Below are positions 19,792 to 29,722 of a DNA stretch of 64,000 bases, one piece after another (position 1 is the first letter of the stretch; the number at the start of each line of letters is the position of its first letter). A program made the translations under genes and the position numbers. Below the pieces are notes generated by a model that saw only the letters and a program-made list of their open reading frames with translations, did no database searches and was not told the origin of the DNA. Location of the stretch: assembly GCF_001307195.1 (NCBI RefSeq), contig NZ_CP012808.1:124001-188000 (forward strand). The letters run 5' to 3'. The stretch comes from Acinetobacter equi (GTDB lineage Bacteria > Pseudomonadota > Gammaproteobacteria > Pseudomonadales > Moraxellaceae).

Positions 19792-20712
19792 TTAAGCACG
19801 AATATTTTTTTGCGACTTATAGTCAATCGCTTGATGACGCCAATATTCACGTAATTGTGGTGTTAACTCATAATTTTCTTGATCCAATACAACACCATCA
19901 ATTTCACGAGCAATAAGCCCTGCAATACTGACCATAGTATCAAAAGCATTTTGAACATCACCATGCGGTAAAGCTAAGAAACATGCCAAACCTTTAACTT
20001 CTTCAGTAGATAAAGTTTCTAAGTCAAAACCTTCTGTTCCTTCTTCTGTCAGCTTTAAAACAGAGAATAGTAACTTTGAACCATCATCATTATAACGATG
20101 GAAACACTTCATTTCGCCAAAACGTAAACCATATTTTAAAAGAACTTTTAAGGTTTTCTCACCCGATAAAATACGTCCTTTAGAAATAATATTTAAGGCA
20201 ATAAATGACTCAGCTGTTACCAAGGCACATTCATCATCTACTCTATTTTGCTCATGTAAATGTGCATCTAAGATTGAGCTTTCATCATTAAAATCTGCAA
20301 TTTCTGCTTTATCAATTTGCTGACTAATATTAAAACTTTGCACTTCTGTTTTTAAATCTGGCAATTTTTCAGATACAACTGTATCTGTTATTTCAGATTG
20401 ATTTTTAACTTCAGTTACTTCAACTTTAACAGATTCTTCTTGTAATGAAATTGATTCTGTTGTCGTATCAGGCTTTTCTTTTTCTTCAACAACAGTATTT
20501 TCAGCTAATGTTGGTTCTACACGATCAGCATCTTCAACTTTTAATTGATCTCTGACGTGACGAGGAATAATCGGTTGTTGTGATTCATCATTGATATGCA
20601 AGGTACTTTCTAACGATGGCGCTGCATCACGGGGTTTTCTGAACATTAAACATAGTCCAACCACCATAATAATAACCGCAATCACAATCCCCACGATTGT
20701 CGTGATTTCCAT
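19792..20712 (-). CDS. zipA: Cell division protein ZipA
   Basis: Bitopic inner-membrane protein that binds the FtsZ C-terminus and tethers the Z ring. From the ATG at 20712 the protein is 306 residues: an N-terminal membrane anchor (TTIVGIVIAVIIMVVGLCLM) with FRKPRD on the cytoplasmic side, a long acidic Glu/Val/Thr-rich linker, and the globular FtsZ-binding domain in the last 145 residues (ALVTAESFIALNIISKG, ALPHGDVQNAFDTM). The start is set by a GGAGG Shine-Dalgarno that sits inside the end of smc. It is in the smc-zipA-ligA order common in gammaproteobacteria. Confidence 0.92.
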   Translation of the reverse strand: MEITTIVGIVIAVIIMVVGLCLMFRKPRDAAPSLESTLHINDESQQPIIPRHVRDQLKVEDADRVEPTLAENTVVEEKEKPDTTTESISLQEESVKVEVTEVKNQSEITDTVVSEKLPDLKTEVQSFNISQQIDKAEIADFNDESSILDAHLHEQNRVDDECALVTAESFIALNIISKGRILSGEKTLKVLLKYGLRFGEMKCFHRYNDDGSKLLFSVLKLTEEGTEGFDLETLSTEEVKGLACFLALPHGDVQNAFDTMVSIAGLIAREIDGVVLDQENYELTPQLREYWRHQAIDYKSQKNIRA

Positions 20713-20713
20713 T

Positions 20714-23700
20714 TTACGCCTCCGCAACTAAACCATATTCAGCAGCTTCTTCTAAATTTACTGAAACTAATTTTGATGTTCCTGGTTCAGGCATGGTCAC
20801 ACCAAGTAAATCGGTTGCCATAGTCATTGCCAGCTTATTATGTGTGATGTAAATAAATTGAACCTGTTCTGAAAGCTCTTCTACAAGATTACAAAAACGG
20901 CCAACATTTGCATCATCTAATGGTGCATCAACTTCATCTAAAACACAAAATGGTGCAGGATTTAAACGGAAAATTGCGAAAACCAACGCAAGTGCAGTTA
21001 ATGCCTTTTCTCCACCTGAAAGTAATGCCAAAGAGCTATTACGCTTACCTGGTGGGCGTGCCATTAACTTAACGCCAGACTGCCAATCATCCTCAAGGCT
21101 TAAACTCGCCTCTCCCCCATTAAATACTTTAGGAAATAAAACTTGTAACTCTGCATTGACTTGATCAAAAGTCCCCATAAATAATTTACGAGTTTCTTGA
21201 TCAATACTTTTCATTGCAGATTGTAATTGATCTACCGTTTTTTTTAAATCATCAATTTGATGACTTAACTCTTCATAACGTTTTGAAACTTCTTCATATT
21301 CATCTGAAGCAGCCAAATTGACTGCTCCAAGCTTTTCAAATTTTTTCTGTGCAGATTCAAGTTTCTCTTGATGAGCTACCAAATCAATAATTAAACCTTT
21401 TAATACATCACTATTCATTTCTTTTAACTGATCTGAATAATGCTGTAAATCAGATTTTGCTGACTGCCAAGCCAAACGTTTTTCTTCAAGCGCTGTACGA
21501 AGCTTCTCATCTTGTTGTTGATGCTGATGTCGCTTTTCAGTTACAGACTGTTGCTTTTCTTGAATATTATTTAATTCAACTTGCCACTCATTCCACGTTT
21601 TTTGTAACTTTTCAGTGGTTTCAGCTTGTTCAGCATATTGTGTTTGTAAGGCTGGCAATTCTAATTGTACAGGATCTACAAACTTTTTAGATTGTTCCAT
21701 TTGCACCATAATTTGCTGATATTGTGCTTTTAAAAATGAAACATCCTTTTCTAACAATTCCAGTTGTTGATTAGTTTGAGTAGATTGACGTCTTACCAAT
21801 TCCACTTCTTGCTGCGTATGTGACAACAAGGTTTGTGAGTTTTCAAGCTGCTCCGTCAATTCATCTAATTGAAATTGGAGCGTCTTATAATTTGGAAGTG
21901 CCTGTTCCAACTTTAATGTAAGTGAATGCAAATCAATTTCTAAATCATCTTTTTGCATTGCATCTTCTTCAAGTTGCTCATCTAACTGTTGAAGTTGATT
22001 ATGCAATTGTTGTTTTTGCAGTGTAAATGCTTGTGCTGTACTTTGAATTTTTGCCAAATTCACATCTAAAGTTTGTAATGCTTTTTGCTGTAATTTCAAC
22101 TGCTCTTGATGCGTTTGAATATCACCTTGAGTTTTCTGTACTTGCTCTAGAATTAAAGGAAGTTGAGCTTCTGCTTCATCATATTTAGGCAATAACTCAT
22201 TTAACTGAACTTCAATTTCATCCAAACGAATTCGATGACTTAATGCACCTTGTCCTGCTTGTGATGATTCATCATACATCAGACCAATCACCCAATCAGA
22301 CCCGACATGATAGCCATCTAAACTAAGAAAACTCTGACCTGTTTGTAGTTGTGATTGCAACTGCAATGCTTGTCCAAGTGTTTGTGTAATTGCCACATGC
22401 TGCCATAAAGAATGAATAGGTTCCTCAATCCACTCTGCTAAACAAACTAAACCTGCAATATTATTTTTAACCAAATTCGTTGATGCTTTTAATTGACGAG
22501 CAATACTTTCTTGAAAGTTTTCAGATGCATCAATGACATTGGCAGATAACCATTTAGCAATAAATTTTTCAATTAAATGTGCATATGGTTTTGCTGAAGT
22601 ACTTAACTTCAACACATCCATCAATTGAGTAGACTGTTGATTTTTCTGTGGGCTAATTTTAGCCATCAATTGATTTAAATTTTTCTGCTCAGACTGAAGA
22701 ACTTGAATCTCAGATTTAAGGTTTGCACATAATTGTTTCTGTTGAGTTTGCTGTTCTTGAATCTGATTTAATAATTCACGTTCAGCCTGTAAAACCGTCT
22801 CAATCTCCTCTATTTGTAGAGTAATTTGCACTTTTTCTTGTGCATATTGATCAATTTCATTTTGCTGATACTGATTCTGAATTTGCTGTACTTGTTGCTG
22901 CAAAGTTTCTTTTTGCTGCTCAATACGCGTAATATTTTTAGTTAACTGCTCACTCTGTGCAAGCATTTGCATTTTTTGCTGTTGTTGCTTTTCAACTTGC
23001 TGCTTTACTTGCTCAAATTGTTGTGCAACCTGTTGATGCTGTGCTTTAAGTGCATTTAAATCTTGTAAACGATCAGCGCTTTGTCCTTCTTGAACTTTTA
23101 ACTGTTCCGTTTGGTCTTCTTGCTGCTGCGCTAAAGTTTCAATTTGTAGCTCAATTAACTGTAATCGTTCTTTGGTCTGAACTTTTTGCTCTTCAAGCTG
23201 AGTTAAAGTCGTTGTATTTTGTTGAAGTAAACTTTGCTTTTGCTCCAACGTCATTTTTAACTCTGCAAGTTTTTTTTCTGCTTGTTGCCATTCATTTTGC
23301 AAAGGTGTCGATTGTTGAATTAAGCGCTGAAATAACTCACTAGTAGATGATAAATCATGTTCAAGTGTTGTTAGTTCCGAACGAACAAGTTTAAATTGTT
23401 CGCCTAAATCATTCATTTGAACTGTATATTCTTCTTGCAATCGCAGACTTTGTTCACATTGAAATGAAAGTACTTCTATCTTAATTGTACGGATCTGCTG
23501 TTCTAATTCTTTATATTGAATGGCTGTTTCAGATTGACGTTTAAGCGTTTTAAGTTGCGAGCGTAATTCTGTTGCAATATCTTCAATACGAGATAAATTT
23601 TGATTCGTATGCTCAAGATGCAACATAGTTTCACGACGACGTGCTTGATAACGAGAAACTCCAGCAGCTTCTTCAATAAAAACACGCATTTCTTCAGGTT

Positions 23701-24166
23701 TGGCATCAACTAAACGGTTAATCATTCCTTGTTCAATAATTGCGTATGAACGAGGTCCTAAACCTGTACCTAAAAAGATATCGGTAATGTCACGGCGACG
23801 GCATTTTGTTCCATTGAGAAAATATTCAGATTTCCCATCTCTATTGACTTGTCGACGAACAGCTAATTCATTATATGCGTTATAAGCACCACCTAACTTC
23901 CCATAGGTATTATCAAAACGTAATTCTACACTTGCTACTCCAATAGGTTTACGCTTTGCCGTTCCTGTAAAAATAACATCTTGCATGCTTCCACCACGTA
24001 ATTGGCGTGCACTAGACTCACCCATTACCCAACGAATCGCATCGATTACATTTGATTTACCGCAGCCATTTGGCCCCACAACGGCGGTACGGTTGGCTTT
24101 AAAGTTTAATGTCGTACTGTCGGCAAAAGACTTAAAGCCTGAAAGTTTTAAACTGCTTAAACGCAT
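20714..24166 (-). CDS. smc: Chromosome segregation protein SMC
   Basis: Condensin ATPase that organises and segregates the chromosome. The 1150 residues show the full SMC plan: Walker A GPNGCGKSNVIDA (about 32-44), a long Gln-rich coiled coil, the hinge near 510-630, the returning coil, then the ABC signature LSGGEKALTALAL and Walker B FCVLDEVDAPLDD. The ATG at 24166 is 6 bases after the GntR gene stop, and zipA starts 1 base after its own stop, so the unit is compact. Glutamine content of the coils is striking but common in Acinetobacter proteins. Confidence 0.97.
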   Translation of the reverse strand: MRLSSLKLSGFKSFADSTTLNFKANRTAVVGPNGCGKSNVIDAIRWVMGESSARQLRGGSMQDVIFTGTAKRKPIGVASVELRFDNTYGKLGGAYNAYNELAVRRQVNRDGKSEYFLNGTKCRRRDITDIFLGTGLGPRSYAIIEQGMINRLVDAKPEEMRVFIEEAAGVSRYQARRRETMLHLEHTNQNLSRIEDIATELRSQLKTLKRQSETAIQYKELEQQIRTIKIEVLSFQCEQSLRLQEEYTVQMNDLGEQFKLVRSELTTLEHDLSSTSELFQRLIQQSTPLQNEWQQAEKKLAELKMTLEQKQSLLQQNTTTLTQLEEQKVQTKERLQLIELQIETLAQQQEDQTEQLKVQEGQSADRLQDLNALKAQHQQVAQQFEQVKQQVEKQQQQKMQMLAQSEQLTKNITRIEQQKETLQQQVQQIQNQYQQNEIDQYAQEKVQITLQIEEIETVLQAERELLNQIQEQQTQQKQLCANLKSEIQVLQSEQKNLNQLMAKISPQKNQQSTQLMDVLKLSTSAKPYAHLIEKFIAKWLSANVIDASENFQESIARQLKASTNLVKNNIAGLVCLAEWIEEPIHSLWQHVAITQTLGQALQLQSQLQTGQSFLSLDGYHVGSDWVIGLMYDESSQAGQGALSHRIRLDEIEVQLNELLPKYDEAEAQLPLILEQVQKTQGDIQTHQEQLKLQQKALQTLDVNLAKIQSTAQAFTLQKQQLHNQLQQLDEQLEEDAMQKDDLEIDLHSLTLKLEQALPNYKTLQFQLDELTEQLENSQTLLSHTQQEVELVRRQSTQTNQQLELLEKDVSFLKAQYQQIMVQMEQSKKFVDPVQLELPALQTQYAEQAETTEKLQKTWNEWQVELNNIQEKQQSVTEKRHQHQQQDEKLRTALEEKRLAWQSAKSDLQHYSDQLKEMNSDVLKGLIIDLVAHQEKLESAQKKFEKLGAVNLAASDEYEEVSKRYEELSHQIDDLKKTVDQLQSAMKSIDQETRKLFMGTFDQVNAELQVLFPKVFNGGEASLSLEDDWQSGVKLMARPPGKRNSSLALLSGGEKALTALALVFAIFRLNPAPFCVLDEVDAPLDDANVGRFCNLVEELSEQVQFIYITHNKLAMTMATDLLGVTMPEPGTSKLVSVNLEEAAEYGLVAEA

Positions 24167-24172
24167 AATATC

Positions 24173-24874
24173 CTAGTTTTTTCGTCGTGAACGTCTTGCC
24201 CACGCCAATTCGATCTGTTTCATTCGTGTCAGAGACTCCAACACTAAGTCACATAAGTGTCGGCAAAAATCTTCCATAAATAAAGTGGCTTGTTGTGATT
24301 TTCGGGTTAAAATAGCATCGATCACGAGTTTAAATAATTCTAATGATTCTTGTAGCTCTCTGCGCGATGTATTTAAGACTAAAAAGTAGCTCCTTCTCAA
24401 TGAAGGCAACAACTCTTGATAGAATCTTATCACATAAATATTACCAATAAATTCTTCTTCTTGAGCAAATAGTTGAAAAATTAAATCATAAAATTGATTA
24501 ATATTCCCTGCCTGACATGCTTCTACTAGCTGTTCTAAAAGATCTCTTATTTTTATCATGTCGTTCAAATGCCAAGTCTCTGCAATTCGATATACCACCG
24601 TACCTAATAATAAGCTTGTGACATTAAATAAATCTGTGACTTTTTGGGTTGACATTTCTGAAACGACAGCACCTCGTCGCGGATAAATTTCAATTAAATG
24701 GGTACGCTCTAATAGTAATAATGCTTCTCTTACAGATCCTCGACTAACATCTAATTCCTGAGTAATACTTAGCTCAGGAATTCGTTCACCTTCAACTAAA
24801 TCACCAACAATAATTTTATCACTAATATGTTGAGCAATTTTTTCAGATAGGCTATCCATATATTGTTTTTGCAT
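24173..24874 (-). CDS. GntR-family transcriptional regulator (FadR/FCD type)
   Basis: 233-residue regulator with an N-terminal winged helix (SITQELDVSRGSVREALLLL, about residues 36-55) and an all-helical C-terminal FCD-like ligand-binding domain. The ligand is unknown. The ATG at 24874 follows AGGGGTGAT, a good Shine-Dalgarno. It is the first gene of the gntR-smc-zipA block, an arrangement I associate with Acinetobacter and relatives. Whether it controls itself or the downstream replication and division genes is not shown by sequence. Confidence 0.88.
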   Translation of the reverse strand: MQKQYMDSLSEKIAQHISDKIIVGDLVEGERIPELSITQELDVSRGSVREALLLLERTHLIEIYPRRGAVVSEMSTQKVTDLFNVTSLLLGTVVYRIAETWHLNDMIKIRDLLEQLVEACQAGNINQFYDLIFQLFAQEEEFIGNIYVIRFYQELLPSLRRSYFLVLNTSRRELQESLELFKLVIDAILTRKSQQATLFMEDFCRHLCDLVLESLTRMKQIELAWARRSRRKN

Positions 24875-25017
24875 ATCACCCCTGTCTTTTTTTTATTCAC
24901 TGTGATCATGGATTTCAAATTTAGAGCACCTTATAAAGGATTTTCTCTACAAAAGAATATGACACTGTTAGACAGTTTCATGTCAGCAAAGACAATTGGT
25001 ATAAAATAGGTTTCAAA

Positions 25018-25827
25018 TCAATAAAATGAATTTATTCCTTTCGTCAAAAAGTAGATTCCAACGACTGTAAGTAACCCTGCGAAACATTTTTTCAACATTG
25101 CTGGTGATAATAAATGAGCAACTTTGGCACCTTGTTTTGCTGTAAAAAAACTCATGACGCTAATTCCAAAGAAGGCATAAATTTGTATGTAGCCAATGGT
25201 ATTTGGAAGATTTTGTGTTGCTTGTTGACCGAACCACATAAAACCTAAAGCACCCGCAATTGCAATCGGTAAACCACAGGCAGCAGATGTCCCTACCGCT
25301 TTTTGCATCACAATTCCGCATTTATTTAAAAAAGGAACAGTTAAGCTGCCACCACCAATACCAAAAATTGCTGAAGCAATGCCAATACCACCACCGGCAA
25401 GAATTTGTATACTTTTTGCTGGAAGTTTTTTACTTGGATCAACCACAGCTTTTGATCCTTTAAACATTCTCCAACCTACCCAAATTGCAAAGACACCTAA
25501 TAAACATTGCAACCATTGACCTGGTAGTAAATCGGCAATCCCTGCACCAAAAAATGAACCTAATACTAATCCTGGTGCTAAATTTCTAACGACTGACCAA
25601 ATCACAGCACCATTTTTTTGATGTGCTAGTAAAGAACTAATCGAAGTCACGATAATCGTTGCTAAAGAGGTTCCCAATGCCATATGCATCACAGCAGATG
25701 GATCATAATTTAAATATGTAAAAACAACATACAAAATTGGCACAATAATTAATCCACCACCTACTCCAAATAGGCCAGCAGAAAATCCTGCAATTGCACC
25801 AATCAACAAATATATGATTAACTCCAT
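25018..25827 (-). CDS. TSUP-family (TauE/SafE) membrane permease
   Basis: 269-residue inner-membrane protein with about eight hydrophobic segments. It has the duplicated TauE/SafE glycine-rich motif: GLFGVGGGLIIVPIL near residues 19-33 and IFGIGGGSLTVPFLNKCG near 155. The family exports or imports sulfur-containing or organic anions (sulfite, sulfoacetate and others); the substrate here is unknown. AAGGA lies about 9 bases before the ATG. It is divergent from birA with only 28 bases between start codons. Confidence 0.88.
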   Translation of the reverse strand: MELIIYLLIGAIAGFSAGLFGVGGGLIIVPILYVVFTYLNYDPSAVMHMALGTSLATIIVTSISSLLAHQKNGAVIWSVVRNLAPGLVLGSFFGAGIADLLPGQWLQCLLGVFAIWVGWRMFKGSKAVVDPSKKLPAKSIQILAGGGIGIASAIFGIGGGSLTVPFLNKCGIVMQKAVGTSAACGLPIAIAGALGFMWFGQQATQNLPNTIGYIQIYAFFGISVMSFFTAKQGAKVAHLLSPAMLKKCFAGLLTVVGIYFLTKGINSFY

Positions 25828-25855
25828 CTATCTTGTTCCTTAATTCTTTATTCAA

Positions 25856-26602
25856 ATGGACTTAGAAACCCGTCAACTTCAAAAATATCTTGCAGATGCG
25901 CAGGAACTTCCAGCAGTCTTAATCCTTAAACCAGTAACAACATCAACAAATGATGATGTTAAAGAAATTGCGCTCAAAGGTGTCCAAAGCATTTTAATTT
26001 GCAGCGAAAAACAAACTCAAGGTCGAGGACAGCAACAACGCAAATGGTTATCTCCGGAAGGGAATATCTATTTAAGCACATTACTGAATGTGCAAACACC
26101 TGTTGATGGGCGTTTATCATTAGAAATTGCACTTAATATTTTACAAACCACAAGCTTTAAAGATTTAAATTTGCAAGTAAAATGGCCAAATGACCTTTAT
26201 TATAACAATAGAAAATTAGGTGGAATTCTCATTGAACCCATTTCCCCTTATCAGGTTGTAGTTGGTATTGGCATCAATCTTTTACCAATTCCTACGGAGA
26301 ATATAGATCAATCAGCCTGTTCACTAACAGAAATTGGCTTATTATCACCTAATCGTACTCAATTAATAGCAGAGCTATATCTAGCTGTTCAACAGGCTGG
26401 ACAGTGGTTTAACTATAATTGTTATAATTTAGCGGCAAGATTTAATCATCATGCAGCATTTATGCATGAGCTTGTCTGTTTTGATCATGCTCAAGGGCAA
26501 ACACAAGGTCAATTCATTGGTATTGAAGATGATGGCGCTGTTCTCATTCAACAAGATGATCAAATCATGCGTTTTTATCAAGGTCGCTTGAAACGTTTAT
26601 AA
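25856..26602 (+). CDS. birA: Biotin-[acetyl-CoA-carboxylase] ligase BirA, without DNA-binding domain
   Basis: Attaches biotin to the AccB carrier protein. The 248 residues contain the catalytic core: STNDD, the biotinyl-AMP loop QGRGQQQRKW, KWPNDLYY and RKLGGILIE, followed by the short C-terminal SH3-like domain. The N-terminal winged helix of E. coli BirA (321 residues) is missing, so this is the monofunctional type and is not expected to repress biotin genes. No clear Shine-Dalgarno precedes the ATG. coaX follows after 21 bases. Confidence 0.93.
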   Translation: MDLETRQLQKYLADAQELPAVLILKPVTTSTNDDVKEIALKGVQSILICSEKQTQGRGQQQRKWLSPEGNIYLSTLLNVQTPVDGRLSLEIALNILQTTSFKDLNLQVKWPNDLYYNNRKLGGILIEPISPYQVVVGIGINLLPIPTENIDQSACSLTEIGLLSPNRTQLIAELYLAVQQAGQWFNYNCYNLAARFNHHAAFMHELVCFDHAQGQTQGQFIGIEDDGAVLIQQDDQIMRFYQGRLKRL

Positions 26603-26623
26603 ACTCCCAATAGAGCATCAAAC

Positions 26624-27352
26624 ATGAAAAACTTATGGTTAGATATAGGCAATACTCGCCTAAAATATTGGGTCACAGAAAATGAAGAGACCATCGAACA
26701 TGCAGCTGAGTTACATTTACAGTCTCCAGCAGATTTACTATTAGGATTGATCCAACATTTTAAAACACTTCAAGTACAGCGAGTTGGCGTTTCCTCAGTT
26801 CAAGATATTAAAAATAATGATCGTATTCATAAAATTTTAGAACTTTTAGATGTCCCAGTTATTTTCGCCAAAGTTCATGCAGAGTTCTCAGGGCTTAAAT
26901 GTGGATATGACAATGTACAACAGCTAGGTATTGATCGTTGGTTACAAGTTCTTGCTGTTATTGATGATCCTCAGGATAATTATTGTGTTATTAGCTGCGG
27001 AACTGCTTTAACAATTGATTTAACAGAAGGCTTACAGCACTTAGGGGGATATATTCTTCCGAATCTTTATTTACAAAGAGATTCACTCATTCAAAATACC
27101 AAAGGTATTAAAATTCCAGATGCTGCATTTAATGAACTCACACCAGGTCGAAATACAATAGATGCCGTACATCATGGTATTTTATTAGGCTTACTCAGTA
27201 CAATTGAGAAAGTTCTTGAGCAACATCCCCGCAAATTAATATTAACTGGCGGAGATGCTCCCCTATTTGCTCAATATTTAACAAAATATAATCCAGTAAT
27301 TAAGGAAAATTTATTACTTCAAGGTTTACAAAAGTATATTCAGTGCCATTAA
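26624..27352 (+). CDS. coaX: Type III pantothenate kinase CoaX
   Basis: Phosphorylates pantothenate, the first step of coenzyme A synthesis. The 242-residue protein belongs to the ASKHA fold: the phosphate-1 motif DIGNTR is at residues 7-12, GIDRWLQ near 105, and [11 protein letters not shown] near 124 forms the second nucleotide-binding segment. A late glycine motif, LTGGDAP, is present. It lies 21 bases after birA; the birA-coaX pairing is widespread in bacteria, linking two cofactor pathways. Confidence 0.95.
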   Translation: MKNLWLDIGNTRLKYWVTENEETIEHAAELHLQSPADLLLGLIQHFKTLQVQRVGVSSVQDIKNNDRIHKILELLDVPVIFAKVHAEFSGLKCGYDNVQQLGIDRWLQVLAVIDDPQDNYCVISCGTALTIDLTEGLQHLGGYILPNLYLQRDSLIQNTKGIKIPDAAFNELTPGRNTIDAVHHGILLGLLSTIEKVLEQHPRKLILTGGDAPLFAQYLTKYNPVIKENLLLQGLQKYIQCH

Positions 27353-27453
27353 ATGGTACTGAATATAAAAAAATATTGAATGTTTAACAAAAATATTACA
27401 AAATGAGAAAAAATAAACATTTTCACAACTAAAATAGTTAATCAGAGATAATT

Positions 27454-28110
27454 ATGAATATTCAATCATTTATACGTTCAGCTATTCTAGCTACGTTTTT
27501 TATATTTTCTAATCAAACATTTGCAAATAATACAACAAGCTCCTCAGCATCTATTATTAAACAACCTATTGTTGCCTTTTTTGGCTACGATCCTGACTAT
27601 TGTACTTGCTCTGATGATGAAAATGACATTATATACTCCCCAACTCCTATTGCTGAAGGCTTTTATCGTATTCTTTTAGGACGTAATGATAAAGGTTATT
27701 ATTTTGTACAAGACTTTTATCAAGAAAATAATCAAGCTCAGTCTTCACCATTTTGGATTCCTGAGACACACTCGCTTTTTTCATTTGAACCAAGCTATTA
27801 TGAAGGCTCTACAACCTTATTCAGAAAAAATGGTGATATTGCTGAAAACTTTACATTAGAAGAAGGTATATTAATTTTTGGTGAACAATTTTATAAAAAT
27901 AATAAAAAAGCTGTTGTATATAAATTCAACAAAAATAATCAATACCAAATTACAATGTGGTATGACTCAGGCAAAAAAGCTGCCGAATACACAGTTGATG
28001 AATATTTTGAATTTATCAAAGGTAAAGCCTGGGATCAAAATGGCAAGTCTATATCTGATGTTAAAAGTGTAATAAGTCAAATTAATTCTGATTTAATTGA
28101 TATTTTTTAA
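27454..28110 (+). CDS. Secreted protein of unknown function
   Basis: 218 residues with a typical signal peptide, MNIQSF then a hydrophobic stretch and a likely cleavage after NQTFA (about residue 25). The mature part is rich in Tyr, Phe and Asn with no motif I know. It has a Cys pair in YCTCSDDEND (about 49-58) and YKFNKNNQYQITMWYD near 160. It follows coaX after about 100 bases and ends at a bidirectional terminator. Probably periplasmic or extracellular; function unknown. Confidence 0.7.
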   Translation: MNIQSFIRSAILATFFIFSNQTFANNTTSSSASIIKQPIVAFFGYDPDYCTCSDDENDIIYSPTPIAEGFYRILLGRNDKGYYFVQDFYQENNQAQSSPFWIPETHSLFSFEPSYYEGSTTLFRKNGDIAENFTLEEGILIFGEQFYKNNKKAVVYKFNKNNQYQITMWYDSGKKAAEYTVDEYFEFIKGKAWDQNGKSISDVKSVISQINSDLIDIF

Positions 28111-28132
28111 TCACCCTCAAAGCAAAATTCTA

Positions 28133-28164
28133 AATAAAAAAGGCGCCTAAGCGCCTTTTTTATT
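28133..28164. terminator. Bidirectional terminator between the secreted unknown and ffh
   Basis: Perfect 14-bp stem AATAAAAAAGGCGC / GCGCCTTTTTTATT around a CTAA loop, serving both convergent genes. Confidence 0.93.
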
Positions 28165-28173
28165 GATTCCAAA

Positions 28174-29583
28174 TTATTTTTTCGAATCATTATTTCCAAA
28201 GAGTGGTCCCATACCACCACCGCCACCGAATTGCTTTTGCAAGCCACCCAATGAACGCATCATTTTTGCCATACCTGATGGATTAGCAAATTTTTTCATC
28301 ATCTTCGCCATTTGCGCATGTTGTTTAATCAGTTTATTGACTTCAACAACATCCATACCACAACCTGCGGCAATACGCTTTTTACGGCTCGGATTCATTA
28401 AGTCTGGATTACGACGCTCTTTGATCGTCATTGACTGAATAATTGCTTGCATCTTTTTCACTTGCTTTTCAGGGTTTGCCTGAGCAAGTGCATCTTGAAT
28501 ACCTGAGTTACTCATGCCAGGTAACTTATCCAAGAAGCCCATCATGCCGCCCATTTTATTCATTTGTTCAAACTGCATAAGCATATCTTCAAAGTTGAAG
28601 TTACCGCCTTTTTGCAGCTTTTTCGCCATTTTTTCAGCTTTTTCTTTGTCAACTTTACGTTCAAGCTCTTCGACTAAAGAAAGTACATCACCCATACCTA
28701 AGATACGTTGTGCAATACGCTCAGGATGGAATGGCTCTAAGGCATCAAGTTTTTCACCCATACCTAAGAATTTGATTGGCTTACCTGTAATGGCACGAAC
28801 AGATAACGCTGCACCACCACGTGCATCACCATCAGTTTTCGTTAAAATAACACCAGTTAATGGTAAAGCATCATTAAAGGCTTTTGCTGTATTTGCCGCA
28901 TCTTGACCTGTCATCGCATCGACAACAAATAAAGTTTCTGTCGGATTAATTGCAGCATGAAGCTCTTTAATTTCGTCCATCATGTCATCATCGACATGTA
29001 AACGACCAGCTGTATCGACAATTAAAACATCAGCAAATTGAATTTTAGCTTGTTCGATTGCACGCTTCGCAATATCAATTGGTTTTTCATTGGCATCCGA
29101 TTCAAAGAAAATCGCACCAACTTCACCAGCAACAGTTTGTAACTGTTTAATCGCTGCAGGACGATAAACGTCAGCAGAGACCATTGCCACTTTCTTTTTC
29201 TGACGTTCTTGTAAGAATCGTGCTAATTTTGCAGCAGTTGTGGTTTTACCAGCACCTTGCAAACCTGCAAGAAGTACAACCACTGGTGGTTTTGCTGCAA
29301 GGTCAAGGCTTTCATTCGCCTCACCCATCATTTTCGTTAGTTCAGTATGAACAATTTTAACGAAAGCTTGCCCAGGAGATAACTGACTCATCACCTCTTG
29401 GCCCAATGCCTCTTCCTTAACTTTCGCGATGAATTCACGAGTTACAGGTAATGCAACATCGGCTTCAAGAAGTGCCATACGCACTTCACGTAACGTATCT
29501 TTAATATTGTCTTCGGTTAGCTGCCCTGAGCCAGTAACATTTCTTAAACTCTGCGTGAGTCGTTCTGTTAAGGTATCAAACAT
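28174..29583 (-). CDS. ffh: Signal recognition particle protein Ffh
   Basis: GTPase of the bacterial signal recognition particle; with 4.5S RNA it delivers membrane proteins to FtsY and the Sec translocon. The 469 residues comprise the N domain, the G domain with G1 GLQGAGKTTT (108-117), DTAGRLH and TKTDGDARGG, and the methionine-rich M domain with KRIAAGCGMDVVEVN, which binds the RNA and signal sequences. The C-terminal tail is glycine-rich. The terminator at 28133-28164 follows the stop. Confidence 0.98.
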   Translation of the reverse strand: MFDTLTERLTQSLRNVTGSGQLTEDNIKDTLREVRMALLEADVALPVTREFIAKVKEEALGQEVMSQLSPGQAFVKIVHTELTKMMGEANESLDLAAKPPVVVLLAGLQGAGKTTTAAKLARFLQERQKKKVAMVSADVYRPAAIKQLQTVAGEVGAIFFESDANEKPIDIAKRAIEQAKIQFADVLIVDTAGRLHVDDDMMDEIKELHAAINPTETLFVVDAMTGQDAANTAKAFNDALPLTGVILTKTDGDARGGAALSVRAITGKPIKFLGMGEKLDALEPFHPERIAQRILGMGDVLSLVEELERKVDKEKAEKMAKKLQKGGNFNFEDMLMQFEQMNKMGGMMGFLDKLPGMSNSGIQDALAQANPEKQVKKMQAIIQSMTIKERRNPDLMNPSRKKRIAAGCGMDVVEVNKLIKQHAQMAKMMKKFANPSGMAKMMRSLGGLQKQFGGGGGMGPLFGNNDSKK

Positions 29584-29722
29584 TGCAAAATCCGCGTAAA
29601 ATAGCCAATAGCAAAAAAATCTTTCTTAATTTAGAAAATTTATGCTCAAGATGCTATAGGATACTTTAGTTCGAGTAGAATTTATATAAATGAATTTTCA
29701 TCATCCTTAAAAAAGGTTTGAC

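Noticed and set aside
21457..21690. Plus-strand open frame inside smc
   Set aside because: Antisense of the low-complexity Gln/Leu-rich coiled coil, where stop codons are rare on the opposite strand.
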